Source: Komagataeibacter sp. FNDCF1 (GTDB taxonomy: Bacteria; Pseudomonadota; Alphaproteobacteria; Acetobacterales; Acetobacteraceae). Taken from it: a stretch of DNA of 64,000 nt. A program made the translations under genes and the position numbers. The stretch's first letter is position 1. Every line of letters begins with the position of its first letter. The stretch lies in assembly GCF_021295335.1 (NCBI RefSeq), contig NZ_JAIWOT010000001.1:995001-1059000 (forward strand), given 5' to 3'. This document shows positions 28,610-37,394 of the stretch, one piece after another. The notes under the pieces were generated by a model. It was not told the origin of the DNA. It made no database searches and saw only the letters and a list, made by a program, of their open reading frames with translations.

Positions 28610-30556
28610 TTACTGGCAGGCCAGGCATTCCTCATAATCCGTGGTGGTGGCAGGCCCCGCCCCTTCAGCCGGACTGCTCCCCTCTTTGTGCGTCATGTCG
28701 CGCTTTTCCTGCCCGTCACTGACCGCATCGGCACGCTGGATGGACAGCGAGCGGCAGTAATACAGTGACTTCACGCCCCGCTTCCACGCCATGTAATGGA
28801 TCTGGTGCAGGTCACGCTTGTGCACGTTAGCGGGCAGGAAGATGTTGATCGACTGTGCCTGGCAGATGAAGGGCGCGCGATCGGCCGCATGTTCGATCAC
28901 CCAGCGCTGGTCCAGTTCGAATGCGGTCTTGAACACGTCCTTTTCCTGCTGGGTCAGGAAATCCAGATGCTGGACGCTGCCCTTGTTCAGCGTGATGGAG
29001 GACCAGACCTCGCCCGTGTTCTGGCCGCGTTCGGTCAGCAGGCGGTCAAGATGGCGGTTACGCACGGTGAACGAGCCGGACAGTGTCTTCTGCAGGAACA
29101 CATTGGCGGCAATCGGCTCGATGCCGGGGCTGGCATTGCCCGCGATGATCGAGATCGACGCCGTGGGCGCGATCGCCATCTTGTTGGAGAATCGCTCCAT
29201 CACGCCATAATCCGCGGCATCCGGGCATGGCCCGCGCTCTTCGGCCAGCTTGCGGGATGCCGCGTCGGCCTGCGTGCGGATGTGCCTGAAAATCTTGCGG
29301 TTCCAGCTTTTGGCCACAACACTTTCAAACGGAACATTGTTGGCCTGCAGGAAGGAGTGGAACCCCATCACCCCCAGGCCGACCGAACGCTCGCGCATGG
29401 CGGCGTAGCGGGCGCGCTCCATGTCGTCCGGCGCGCGGTCGATGAAGTCCTGCAGCACATTGTCGAGGAACAGCATCACGTCCTCGATGAACTGCGGGTT
29501 ATCCTTCCACTCGTCCCACGTCTCCAGGTTGAGGGAGGACAGGCAGCACACCGCCGTGCGCTCGCGGCCATGCTGGTCCATGCCGGTGGGCAGCGTGATT
29601 TCCGCACACAGGTTGGAGGTCTTGACTTCCAGCCCCGCCAGCTTGTGGTGCTCGGGACGGGCATTGTTCACATGGTCGGAGAAGATGATGTACGGCTCCC
29701 CCTGCTCCATGCGCGCGGTCAGGATGCGGATCCACAGCGCGCGCGCCGAGATCTTGCGGATGACCGTGTTGTCCTTGGGGGAAAGCAGCGCCCATTCGTC
29801 ATCATCCGCCACCGCGCGCATGAAGGCGTCGGGCACCAGCACGCCATGATGCAGGTTGAGCGCCTTGCGGTTGGGGTCACCACCCGTGGGGCGGCGCAGT
29901 TCGATGAATTCCTCGATCTCGGGATGCCAGACCGGCAGGTACACCGCAGCCGACCCGCGGCGCAGCGAGCCCTGGCTGATGGCCAGCGTCAGGCTGTCCA
30001 TCACGCGGATGAACGGAATGACGCCGGACGTCTTGCCGTTACGGCCCACATTCTCGCCAATCGAGCGCAGGTTGCCCCAGTACGAGCCGATGCCACCGCC
30101 CTTGGACGCCAGCCAGACATTCTCGTTCCACAGGTCCACGATGCCGCGCAGGCTGTCATTCGCCTCGTTCAGGAAGCATGAGATGGGCAGGCCGCGCGTC
30201 GTGCCGCCATTGGACAGGACGGGCGTTGCGGGCATGAACCAGTGGCGCGAGATATAGTCATACAGGCGCTGCGCATGGGCGGGATTCGCCCCGTAGTAGG
30301 ACGCCACGCGACCGAACAGGTCCTGGTAGCTTTCACCGGGCAGCAGATAGCGGTTATCCAGCGTGGCCTTGCCAAACGCCGTCAGCAGCGCATCACGGGC
30401 ATGGTCCACCCGCACGGGGTGATGGCCGGGCAGCTGGACCACATTGTCCAGCATGTCAGACATTTCAGGCATCGTGGCACTGTCCTTTCCCTGAACGATT
30501 CCATCCCCGCTGGCTGAACCATCGACCATGCCGCCGGATACATCGTCCAGGACCAT
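28610..30556 (-). CDS. nrdA: NrdA, class Ia ribonucleotide reductase alpha subunit (no ATP-cone)
   Basis: The catalytic subunit of ribonucleotide reductase, 648 residues. Key cysteines are visible: PISCFLNE and CCLSSLN for the active-site disulfide pair, NLCAEI for the thiyl radical, and a C-terminal ECLACQ redox pair. The radical-transfer tyrosine region is SLYYCRS. The N-terminus enters the catalytic fold directly (RDALLTAFGKATLDNRY), without the roughly 90-residue ATP-cone of classic NrdA, so dATP overall-activity control through that domain is missing. The ribosome binding site is CGGAGAAA. Tandem NrdR-like boxes lie about 85-130 bases upstream. Confidence 0.93.
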   Translation of the reverse strand: MVLDDVSGGMVDGSASGDGIVQGKDSATMPEMSDMLDNVVQLPGHHPVRVDHARDALLTAFGKATLDNRYLLPGESYQDLFGRVASYYGANPAHAQRLYDYISRHWFMPATPVLSNGGTTRGLPISCFLNEANDSLRGIVDLWNENVWLASKGGGIGSYWGNLRSIGENVGRNGKTSGVIPFIRVMDSLTLAISQGSLRRGSAAVYLPVWHPEIEEFIELRRPTGGDPNRKALNLHHGVLVPDAFMRAVADDDEWALLSPKDNTVIRKISARALWIRILTARMEQGEPYIIFSDHVNNARPEHHKLAGLEVKTSNLCAEITLPTGMDQHGRERTAVCCLSSLNLETWDEWKDNPQFIEDVMLFLDNVLQDFIDRAPDDMERARYAAMRERSVGLGVMGFHSFLQANNVPFESVVAKSWNRKIFRHIRTQADAASRKLAEERGPCPDAADYGVMERFSNKMAIAPTASISIIAGNASPGIEPIAANVFLQKTLSGSFTVRNRHLDRLLTERGQNTGEVWSSITLNKGSVQHLDFLTQQEKDVFKTAFELDQRWVIEHAADRAPFICQAQSINIFLPANVHKRDLHQIHYMAWKRGVKSLYYCRSLSIQRADAVSDGQEKRDMTHKEGSSPAEGAGPATTTDYEECLACQ

Positions 30557-30639
30557 TCATTTTCTCCGATAAATCGCCCGCAGCCACGCGCAGGACCGGT
30601 CGGATCCTGTGTGCGGGCCTAGGCGTCGATTTCAATATG

Positions 30640-30688
30640 ACCCCATATATGGATCAAACGACGGTCGATTGCACTACATAATGTATGG
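30640..30688 (-). promoter_or_regulatory. Tandem NrdR-box-like sites upstream of nrdA
   Basis: Two 16-base palindromes, ACCCCATATATGGATC (30640-30655) and ACTACATAATGTATGG (30673-30688), have centres about 32 bases apart, close to three helical turns. NrdR boxes typically occur as such pairs over ribonucleotide reductase promoters. The second box is the weaker match. NrdR itself is not in the window. Confidence 0.55.
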
Positions 30689-30785
30689 GGACAAAATGTG
30701 GAGCGATGTTCCGAATCAGCGGACAAGCTGGGGTCAAGGCTTTGCAGGGCGACTTTTATTTTTTTAAATTTTGCCCCTGTCACTT

Positions 30786-31250
30786 TTATGCCCCCAGCGT
30801 GCCCCAGCGCGTGGTGGCCGCATCATCACAGGCACGCGGCTCGACCCAGGCCGTGCTTCCATCGGCAAATTCCTCGCGTTTCCAGAATGGTGCGTGGGTC
30901 TTGAGCCAGTCCATCATGAACGCCGTCGCCTCCAGCGCCGCCGCGCGGTGGGCTGCGGCGCACAGTACCAGCACGATCGGCATGCCCACCTCCAGCCGGC
31001 CCACGCGGTGGATGACGGTGCAGCCCGCAAGCCCGAATCGCGCGCAGGCGGATTCGGCAATCTGGCGCATCATGGTCTCGGTCATGCCGGGATAGTGCTC
31101 CAGTTCCAGCGCCACCAGGCCATTCCCACCACGGACAAAACCGGTAAACGCGCCAACGCCCCCCACGGCTTCCCCGTCCGCCAGCAGCTGCGCGGTCTCA
31201 TGGGTGGAATCGAACGCTTCCGCCTGCACGCGGATCGTAACGCGGGGCAT
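30786..31250 (-). CDS. moaE: MoaE, molybdopterin synthase large subunit
   Basis: The catalytic subunit of molybdopterin synthase, which adds the dithiolene sulfurs to cPMP. The 154-residue protein has GAFTGFVRG, the LELEHYPGMTE strand, HRVGRL and the active-site Lys in APFWKREEF. It follows moaD by six bases in the same operon. Acetic acid bacteria depend on molybdopterin for aldehyde and other dehydrogenases, which fits. Confidence 0.93.
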   Translation of the reverse strand: MPRVTIRVQAEAFDSTHETAQLLADGEAVGGVGAFTGFVRGGNGLVALELEHYPGMTETMMRQIAESACARFGLAGCTVIHRVGRLEVGMPIVLVLCAAAHRAAALEATAFMMDWLKTHAPFWKREEFADGSTAWVEPRACDDAATTRWGTLGA

Positions 31251-31256
31251 GTGGCG

Positions 31257-31511
31257 TCAGCCTCCCGTAACGGGGGGGAAGAAGGCGATCTCATCATTGG
31301 CGGCAATGGAGGCCGCGTTTGTGGCGAAACTCTGGTTCACGGCAACACGGATCAGTTCGGGCCTTGCAAAGATTTCCGCATACGCGCCGCCACGGGCGCG
31401 CAGCTGATGGATCAGGCCATCCACTGACTCCACACCCGGCGGCAGGGTGATCGTCTCACCGGGGCGGCCAAGCCGGTCCCGCAGCCATGCAAAATAGAGA
31501 ATGCGCAGCAT
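31257..31511 (-). CDS. moaD: MoaD, molybdopterin synthase sulfur carrier
   Basis: The small ubiquitin-like subunit of molybdopterin synthase, 84 residues, ending in the required Gly-Gly (PPVTGG), which is activated and thiocarboxylated. The N-terminus (RILYFAWLRDRLG) is typical. The start at 31511 follows AGGAGATGAG; the open frame extends much further upstream but overlaps the lipoprotein gene. It lies six bases before moaE. Confidence 0.92.
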   Translation of the reverse strand: MLRILYFAWLRDRLGRPGETITLPPGVESVDGLIHQLRARGGAYAEIFARPELIRVAVNQSFATNAASIAANDEIAFFPPVTGG

Positions 31512-31563
31512 TCCGGTCTCATCTCCTGCCATACAGGCCATGACGGGTGGCTCCGGGCCATCC

Positions 31564-32070
31564 TCAGGGGGTCTGCTGTTCCTGAACCGTGCCGTCAGCC
31601 CCGACCACGGTGCTGGTGCCATCCCCGTTCGGGACGATGATGGCTGAATCCGACACGCCCTTATGCGTCGCCTCGGCACCCGAAGACAATGTGGAAATGG
31701 AAGCCCGCCCCCCCTGTGCGCCATCGGGTGGCGTATCGTTGCCGATCTGCATCTCGCCGCCTGCGGGCAGGTCCACCTCGCGCTCGACCAGTCGCGAGCG
31801 GTCGGCGGCACTGGTGGGACCATCCGGCCCGGCGCCGATTGCGGCCAGCGCCGCCTGACCAGAGGGCACGACAGGCCAGATATTATGTTCCTCCGGCAGG
31901 ATCGGCAGCATCTGCGGGGCCTGCCCAGCCACGCGGCGCATGTTTTCCACGTCCGCGCGGGGGGTATTGGGCAGGCTTCCGGGCAGTTCCGTATTATCGG
32001 ACAGGATCTTTCCAAACCCGCCGCATCCGGCCAGACATAGCAGCAATGATAGCAGCATTGCGTTGCGCAC
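31564..32070 (-). CDS. Hypothetical lipoprotein
   Basis: A 168-residue predicted lipoprotein with a clear lipobox, LCLAGCGG, after a short hydrophobic signal. The mature part is Pro/Gly/Asp-rich and probably largely disordered, with no recognised domain. GTG 32070 is chosen because it follows AGGGAGAAC and starts the signal peptide directly; an upstream ATG would add a charged leader before it. It lies between pgsA and moaD, all leftward, with gaps of about 91 and 52 bases. Confidence 0.7.
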   Translation of the reverse strand: MRNAMLLSLLLCLAGCGGFGKILSDNTELPGSLPNTPRADVENMRRVAGQAPQMLPILPEEHNIWPVVPSGQAALAAIGAGPDGPTSAADRSRLVEREVDLPAGGEMQIGNDTPPDGAQGGRASISTLSSGAEATHKGVSDSAIIVPNGDGTSTVVGADGTVQEQQTP

Positions 32071-32161
32071 CGTGTTCTCCCTTTCTGGCCTGTCCGGCAC
32101 AAGGCAGGCCGGTCGGCCTACAGGAGAGAGCAACCACGGGGCGCGTTAATTTTTCATGTAA

Positions 32162-32761
32162 TCAGGGCGATAATTTTGTCGCGCCGGAGTGATTGCCACT
32201 GACATGCCGCAGCCCGGTGGACAGGTAATCCCACCCGGTAATCAGGGTCAGGATGGCGGCAATCCACATCATGATGGCACCCAGCGCATCAACCGGCAGC
32301 CAGCCGATATGCAGCAGATGCGCCGTGCTGTCGCCCGCCAGCAGGAAGCCGATGGCGGTCATCTGGAATCCGGTTTTCCATTTGGCGAGTCTGGTCACCG
32401 GCAGCCCCACCCGGGTCGCGGCCAGGTACTCGCGCAGGCCGCTGACCAGGATCTCACGCGACAGGATGATGATCGCCGGATACAGGCAGCCATACGGCAG
32501 CCGCCCCAGCCCCGCCATGACCATGAGCGACGCGCCCACCAGCAGCTTGTCCGCAATCGGGTCGAGCATGCGGCCCAGATCGGAATTCTGGTTCCACGCA
32601 CGCGCCAGCTTGCCATCCAGATAGTCGGTAATCCCGGCCAGGATGAACAGGACGCAGGCGGCGCAGTCAGTCTGGGCGGTGTGAAGGACAACCAGGCCGA
32701 CGACAAGGGGAACCACGACAATGCGGGACAGGGTCAGGAGATTGGGCAGGTCGGTAAGCAT
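32162..32761 (-). CDS. pgsA: PgsA, CDP-diacylglycerol-glycerol-3-phosphate 3-phosphatidyltransferase
   Basis: A membrane CDP-alcohol phosphatidyltransferase making phosphatidylglycerol phosphate. The family signature DGx2ARx8Gx3Dx3D is exact: Asp49, Gly50, Ala53, Arg54, Gly63, Asp67 and Asp71. Several hydrophobic segments surround it. The 199-residue length is normal. It lies 92 bases after uvrC in the same direction, the uvrC-pgsA-moaD-moaE order seen in other alphaproteobacteria. Confidence 0.93.
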   Translation of the reverse strand: MLTDLPNLLTLSRIVVVPLVVGLVVLHTAQTDCAACVLFILAGITDYLDGKLARAWNQNSDLGRMLDPIADKLLVGASLMVMAGLGRLPYGCLYPAIIILSREILVSGLREYLAATRVGLPVTRLAKWKTGFQMTAIGFLLAGDSTAHLLHIGWLPVDALGAIMMWIAAILTLITGWDYLSTGLRHVSGNHSGATKLSP

Positions 32762-32853
32762 GCTGGTACTGCTATAGCCAAGGATGGAGAAAAGCCGAAA
32801 TACTGATAACGCCTGTCAGGCACGTTCTGCGCTCACATCTGCATGACAGGCGA

Positions 32854-34740
32854 TCAGTCCCCTGTCCAGTCGGGATGGAAATATCCGTATATGACGCGCG
32901 CCATGTCACGGTTGATACCCGGTGCATTTTCCAGTTCCCCCAGGCCCGCCTGCCGCACGCTGCGCGCCGAGCCGAAATGCTTGAGCAGCGCGCGTTTGCG
33001 TGCAGGACCAACGCCGGGAATATCATCCAGTTCCGAGCGCACCAGCGTTTTGGAACGGCCGGCGCGATGGGTGGTGATGGCAAAGCGGTGCGCCTCGTCA
33101 CGCAGGCGCTGAAGGTAGTACAGCACCGGGTCGCGCGGCGGCAGCTGGAAGGGCGGCCGCCCAGCCATATGGAACCATTCGCGCCCCGCATCCCTGTCCG
33201 GCCCCTTGGCAATGGCGACCAGCGTCACGCCCGTCACCCCCAGTTCATCCAGCACGCCGCGCACGGCAGTGTACTGTCCCGCGCCGCCGTCGATCAGCAG
33301 GATGTCGGGCCAGTCCTCCGGGCGCACGCCCTCTTCCCTGTCCTTCAGCGCGCGGCGGAAGCGGCGTTCCAGCACCTCGCGCATCATGGCGAAGTCATCG
33401 CCCGGCGTGACCGGTCCCTTTATGGAGAATTTGCGGTAGGCCCGCTTGTCAAACCCTTCCGGCCCGCCCACCACCATCACGCCATAGGCGTTGGCCCCCT
33501 GGATATGGCTGTTGTCATAGGTCTCGATCCGCTGTGGCGGCGCGTCCAGCCCGAACAGGTCGGCAACCCCCTGCAGCAGCCGTGCCTGCCCGGCACTTTC
33601 GGCCAGCCTGCGCTCCAGCGCTTCACGCGCGTTGATCTCGGCATGTTCGATCACGCCGCGCTTTTCCCCGCGCTGCGGGTGGATGATCTCGACCTTGCGG
33701 CCCCGGCGCAGGGTCAGGGCCGATGTCAGCACCGCCAGTTCCGGCAGGTCCTGATTGACCAGCACATGGGCGGGCGGTGGTTTGTCGTCATAGAACTGCC
33801 CGATGAAGGCGGCGAGTACATCGGGCGCGTTCTCGTCACGCGCGTGGCTGGGAAAGAACGCCCGGTTGCCGTTGTTGCGTCCCGCGCGGATAAAGAACAC
33901 CTGAATGCACGACTGACCCGCGATCTGCCAGATGGCAATGATGTCCGCATCCATTACCGTCGACGGGTTGATGACGCTGGAATCCTGCTGCAGCGCCGAA
34001 AGCCCGCGTATGCGGTCACGGATGGCGGCCGCGCGCTCGAACTCCAGCGCCTGCGCCGCTTCTTCCATCTCGTGGCCCAGCTGTTCGCGCATGTGCGGGT
34101 TCCTGCCCGCCAGGAAATCACGCGCCTGACCCGCCAGTTCGGCGTAATCCTCGCGGCTTATGCGGTCCGTACAGGGGGCGGAGCAGCGGTGGATCTGGTG
34201 CAGCAGGCATGGGCGCGTGCGGCCCTGCATCTCGCTGTCGGAACACGACCGCAGCAGGAAGGTGCGCTGGAGCAGGTTGAGCGTCTGGTTGACCGACCAA
34301 GCGGAGGCAAATGGCCCCCAGTAGCTTGCCCCCTTCACCGGCTTGCCCCGGTGCTTGCTGATCTGGGGAAAGTCGTGCCGGTCGGTCAGCATGATCCACG
34401 GATAGCTTTTGTCATCGCGCAGCAGGATGTTGTACCGCGGCTGCATGCGCTTGATGTAATTGGACTCCAGCAGCAGGGCCTCGGCCTCGGTATGGGTGGT
34501 CACGATCTCCATGCCATGGGTTTCGGACACCATGCGCCGCAGCCGTTCGGTCAGGCGGCTGACATGGGTGTAGGACGCCACGCGCTTCTTCAGGTTCAGC
34601 GCCTTGCCCACATACAGCACGTCCCCCTTTGCCCCGAGCATGCGGTACACGCCGGGGGATTGCGGCATGGTATGCAGGGCATGATGGATCGCCTCCACCC
34701 CCACCGGCCGGGTGGGAGGGGCTGAAATGGCGGTTGTCAT
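32854..34740 (-). CDS. uvrC: UvrC, excinuclease ABC subunit C
   Basis: The dual-incision nuclease of nucleotide excision repair. The 628-residue protein begins with a GIY-YIG domain (GVYRMLG and VLYVGKA, about residues 30-46). A UVR motif and the RNase-H-like endonuclease domain ([18 protein letters not shown]) follow. It ends with helix-hairpin-helix repeats ([18 protein letters not shown]). ATG 34740 is chosen because it opens directly before the conserved domain; an upstream in-frame ATG at 34845 adds a Cys-rich unconserved leader. Confidence 0.94.
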   Translation of the reverse strand: MTTAISAPPTRPVGVEAIHHALHTMPQSPGVYRMLGAKGDVLYVGKALNLKKRVASYTHVSRLTERLRRMVSETHGMEIVTTHTEAEALLLESNYIKRMQPRYNILLRDDKSYPWIMLTDRHDFPQISKHRGKPVKGASYWGPFASAWSVNQTLNLLQRTFLLRSCSDSEMQGRTRPCLLHQIHRCSAPCTDRISREDYAELAGQARDFLAGRNPHMREQLGHEMEEAAQALEFERAAAIRDRIRGLSALQQDSSVINPSTVMDADIIAIWQIAGQSCIQVFFIRAGRNNGNRAFFPSHARDENAPDVLAAFIGQFYDDKPPPAHVLVNQDLPELAVLTSALTLRRGRKVEIIHPQRGEKRGVIEHAEINAREALERRLAESAGQARLLQGVADLFGLDAPPQRIETYDNSHIQGANAYGVMVVGGPEGFDKRAYRKFSIKGPVTPGDDFAMMREVLERRFRRALKDREEGVRPEDWPDILLIDGGAGQYTAVRGVLDELGVTGVTLVAIAKGPDRDAGREWFHMAGRPPFQLPPRDPVLYYLQRLRDEAHRFAITTHRAGRSKTLVRSELDDIPGVGPARKRALLKHFGSARSVRQAGLGELENAPGINRDMARVIYGYFHPDWTGD

Positions 34741-35120
34741 GGTCGGTAGCCGTTCATCCACTGATGATGTGGATAAGTCTGTGGAGCAGCAGCAGAAAAA
34801 AACGTGCGGATGGCGGTTTTCCTTTCCTGCACTTGGATTGCCCAAAAAAACATCACTAACGGTAACCTACTGTTTTATAATAACTATATTTGAGAACCCA
34901 TGGCGCTGAAAAAAAATCTTACGCAAGATCGGCCGGATTCAAGCCTGTCAACCCCGTAAGTGGACAAATTGTGGCATTCGCGTGATGGGTGTGTCCGGTT
35001 TCCTTTTTATCCGAAATATCAGCCGCCTTTTATAATTCGTTCCTGTTTTTGTCTCGCACCGTACGACCGGGTGGGAAAAATATTCTTGTCAGCCCGCGCC
35101 GGATCGGCAATGCACCCGAT
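34741..35120. other. AT-rich intergenic region between divergent uvrC and xth
   Basis: These 380 bases are markedly AT-rich for this genome and must hold both divergent promoters. Two perfect TATAAT hexamers occur (near 34876 and 35031), neither with a good -35 at standard spacing. The second is about 85 bases before xth on the correct strand and is the better promoter candidate. No gene or RNA was recognised. Confidence 0.4.
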
Positions 35121-35915
35121 ATGCGTATCGTAACCTGGAATATCAATTCCCTCCGCCTGCGGATGCCCCTGCTCGCCCGGCTCTGCGCGGAAACATCACC
35201 CGATATGGTCTGCCTGCAGGAAACCAAGGTGCCTGACGCCCTGTTCCCGCACGAAGCGGTGCGCGCGCTGGGATTCGGACATGTCGCCTACCGGGGCATG
35301 AAGGGGTATAACGGTGTTGCCATCCTGTCCCGCCAGCCCGTGCAGGTGCTGGAAGATACGCCGGACTGGTGCCAGAAAGGCGACTGCCGCCATCTGGCCG
35401 TGCGCCATGGCACGGGCGATGACGCGATCGACGTGCATGATTTCTACGTACCGGCCGGTGGCGATATTCCCGACCCGGTAGAAAACCCGAAATTTGCCCA
35501 CAAGCTGGCATTCGTGGAAGAAGCGCGCCACTGGTTTTCCGCCCGTGCCATGCGGCGCACGGTGCTGGTGGGGGACCTGAACATCGCCCCGCTGGAGCAC
35601 GATGTATGGAGCCACAGGCAGCTCCTGAAGATCGTCAGCCACACACCACCGGAAACCGAACGCCTGCTGGCATGGCAGCAGACCGGCTTTGTCGACGCGA
35701 TGCGCCACTTCGTCCCCCCGGAGGAGAAGCTGTACACCTGGTGGTCATACCGCAACCGTGACTGGCGCGCGTCAAACCGCGGGCGGCGGCTCGATCATGT
35801 CTGGATCACGCCGGACCTGCGGGATGCGCTGCGTGGCATGCAGGTGCTTCAGGATGCGCGGGACTGGGAAAAGCCATCCGACCACGTGCCGGTCATCATC
35901 GATATCGACGCCTGA
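35121..35915 (+). CDS. xth: Exodeoxyribonuclease III
   Basis: An AP endonuclease/3'-5' exonuclease of the EEP superfamily for base-excision repair. The 264-residue protein has every motif: Asn7 in TWNINSLR, Glu34 in CLQETK, GYNGVAI, VGDLNIAP, and the C-terminal Asp254-His255 in SDHVPV. ATG 35121 begins the first beta strand; the longer upstream open frame is not conserved. It stands alone after an AT-rich promoter region. Confidence 0.94.
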   Translation: MRIVTWNINSLRLRMPLLARLCAETSPDMVCLQETKVPDALFPHEAVRALGFGHVAYRGMKGYNGVAILSRQPVQVLEDTPDWCQKGDCRHLAVRHGTGDDAIDVHDFYVPAGGDIPDPVENPKFAHKLAFVEEARHWFSARAMRRTVLVGDLNIAPLEHDVWSHRQLLKIVSHTPPETERLLAWQQTGFVDAMRHFVPPEEKLYTWWSYRNRDWRASNRGRRLDHVWITPDLRDALRGMQVLQDARDWEKPSDHVPVIIDIDA

Positions 35916-35996
35916 GCGCCCGCCCACCCTGAAATGCGACCGGGCCACCCAGAACCGGGCGGCCCGTCACGAAAATCCTCACCGTCTGCCTGTCGT

Positions 35997-36716
35997 TCAG
36001 GCCAGGGCGGGCTTGCCCCCTTCGGGGTCGAGGCGATAGCCGCCCCCTTCCGTCACCAGCAGGGAGGCATTGGTGGGATCGGGCTCGATCTTCTGCCGCA
36101 GGCGGTAGATATGCGTCTCGAGCGTATGGGTTGTCACTGCGGCGTTATAGCCCCAGACCTCGTTAAGCAGCACCTGACGCGGCACCGGGCGCGTACCCGC
36201 GCGGTACAGGAATTTCAGGATCGCGGCTTCTTTTTCCGTCAGGCGAATACGGCGGTTCTTCGCCGTCTCCTGCAGTAGCTTGGCCGACGGGCGGAAGATG
36301 TATGGCCCGATGGCGAATACCGCATCCTCGCTGTTCTCGAAAATCCGCATCTGTGCACGCAGCCGCGCCAGCAGTTCGGCAATGCGGAACGGCTTGGCCA
36401 CGTAATCATTGGCGCCCGCGTCCAGGCCGCGCACCACGTCCGTCTCGTCATCCGAACCTGTCAGGATGATGATCGGGATCCGCTTGCCCTTGCGCCGCAG
36501 GTCGGCACAGAAATCACGACCATCCCCATCGGGAAGGGAAACATCGAGAATGATCGCATCGAACCGGGCGCCCGGCACCTGCAGTCTTTCCCAGGCTTCG
36601 GCAACGGAGCCAGCCTCGATCGCTTCAAATTCACCATCAATCTGTAGCTGTTCAACGAGCATTTGACGTAAAGTCTGATCGTCGTCCGCTATCAGTATGG
36701 GACGTGCTCCTGCCAT
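35997..36716 (-). CDS. OmpR-family response regulator (orphan)
   Basis: A two-domain response regulator of 239 residues. The receiver has the acidic pocket at residues 11-13, phospho-acceptor Asp58 (IILDVSLPDGDG), a Thr in IILTGSDDE and a Lys in YVAKPF. The DNA-binding half is a winged helix with THTLETHIYRLRQKIEPD. All phosphorylation residues are present. No sensor kinase gene is next to it or elsewhere in the window, so the partner and regulon are unknown. Confidence 0.88.
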   Translation of the reverse strand: MAGARPILIADDDQTLRQMLVEQLQIDGEFEAIEAGSVAEAWERLQVPGARFDAIILDVSLPDGDGRDFCADLRRKGKRIPIIILTGSDDETDVVRGLDAGANDYVAKPFRIAELLARLRAQMRIFENSEDAVFAIGPYIFRPSAKLLQETAKNRRIRLTEKEAAILKFLYRAGTRPVPRQVLLNEVWGYNAAVTTHTLETHIYRLRQKIEPDPTNASLLVTEGGGYRLDPEGGKPALA

Positions 36717-36884
36717 CGAACCCTCTTCATCACTTTAGTTCCGGCCCGTTATCGGCCCGGTTTCTGTCCAGTCATTCATGCCCGGCCCCGTCGGCAGCCA
36801 GGCCCATGACCTGATGGCCATGATGCCGCATGCATTCGAATCAGGCTGGAGATACCATACACAAGACCTGATCCAGAGGAATTC

Positions 36885-37394
36885 ATGATACGCGCTATTT
36901 TACAAACGAATACAGGGCTGGATGCACGACTGCATTGCATGGGCGAGAACATGCCGGCCATTATCGGTGCGGCAGGCGTAAAAAACCACAAAATCGAGGG
37001 GGATCACGCCACTCCGGCAGGAATCATGCCCCTGCGGCGGGTTTTTTATCGGGCGGACCGGGTGGCATCACCTGTTTGTCATCTGCCGGTGGAACCGCTC
37101 TCGCCGCATGATGGATGGTGTGACGACCCTGCCCATCCCGACTATAACCGCCATGTCATCCTGCCCCACCCCGCCCGGCACGAGCGGCTGTGGCGCGAGG
37201 ATCACGTTTATGACATTCTCGTGGTTCTGGGTTATAACGACGACCCCGTCCATTCCGGTCGGGGCTCGGCCATCTTTGCCCACCTGCCACCAGCGGGCGG
37301 CAGGCCGACGGAGGGGTGCATCGCCCTGCCCGAACCCGTCCTGCGCCGCCTGCTGGCGGCGGGCCTGGCGGAAATTGAGGTCAGGCCGGTATAG
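36885..37394 (+). CDS. YkuD-type L,D-transpeptidase family protein
   Basis: A 169-residue YkuD-fold protein with the catalytic motif ending in PTEGCIAL (nucleophilic Cys) and the preceding His in IFAHLP. It has no signal peptide or other domain, as in the small DUF-type branch of the family. The usual role is 3-3 cross-linking or anchoring in peptidoglycan, but an exported location is not shown by this sequence. Its 3' end overlaps the convergent antiporter gene by 14 bases. Confidence 0.82.
   Translation: MIRAILQTNTGLDARLHCMGENMPAIIGAAGVKNHKIEGDHATPAGIMPLRRVFYRADRVASPVCHLPVEPLSPHDGWCDDPAHPDYNRHVILPHPARHERLWREDHVYDILVVLGYNDDPVHSGRGSAIFAHLPPAGGRPTEGCIALPEPVLRRLLAAGLAEIEVRPV

Noticed and set aside
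34876-34881. Perfect TATAAT as a promoter for xth or uvrC
   Set aside because: No -35 at 16-18 bases on either strand and far from xth; the AT-rich setting makes a chance match likely.
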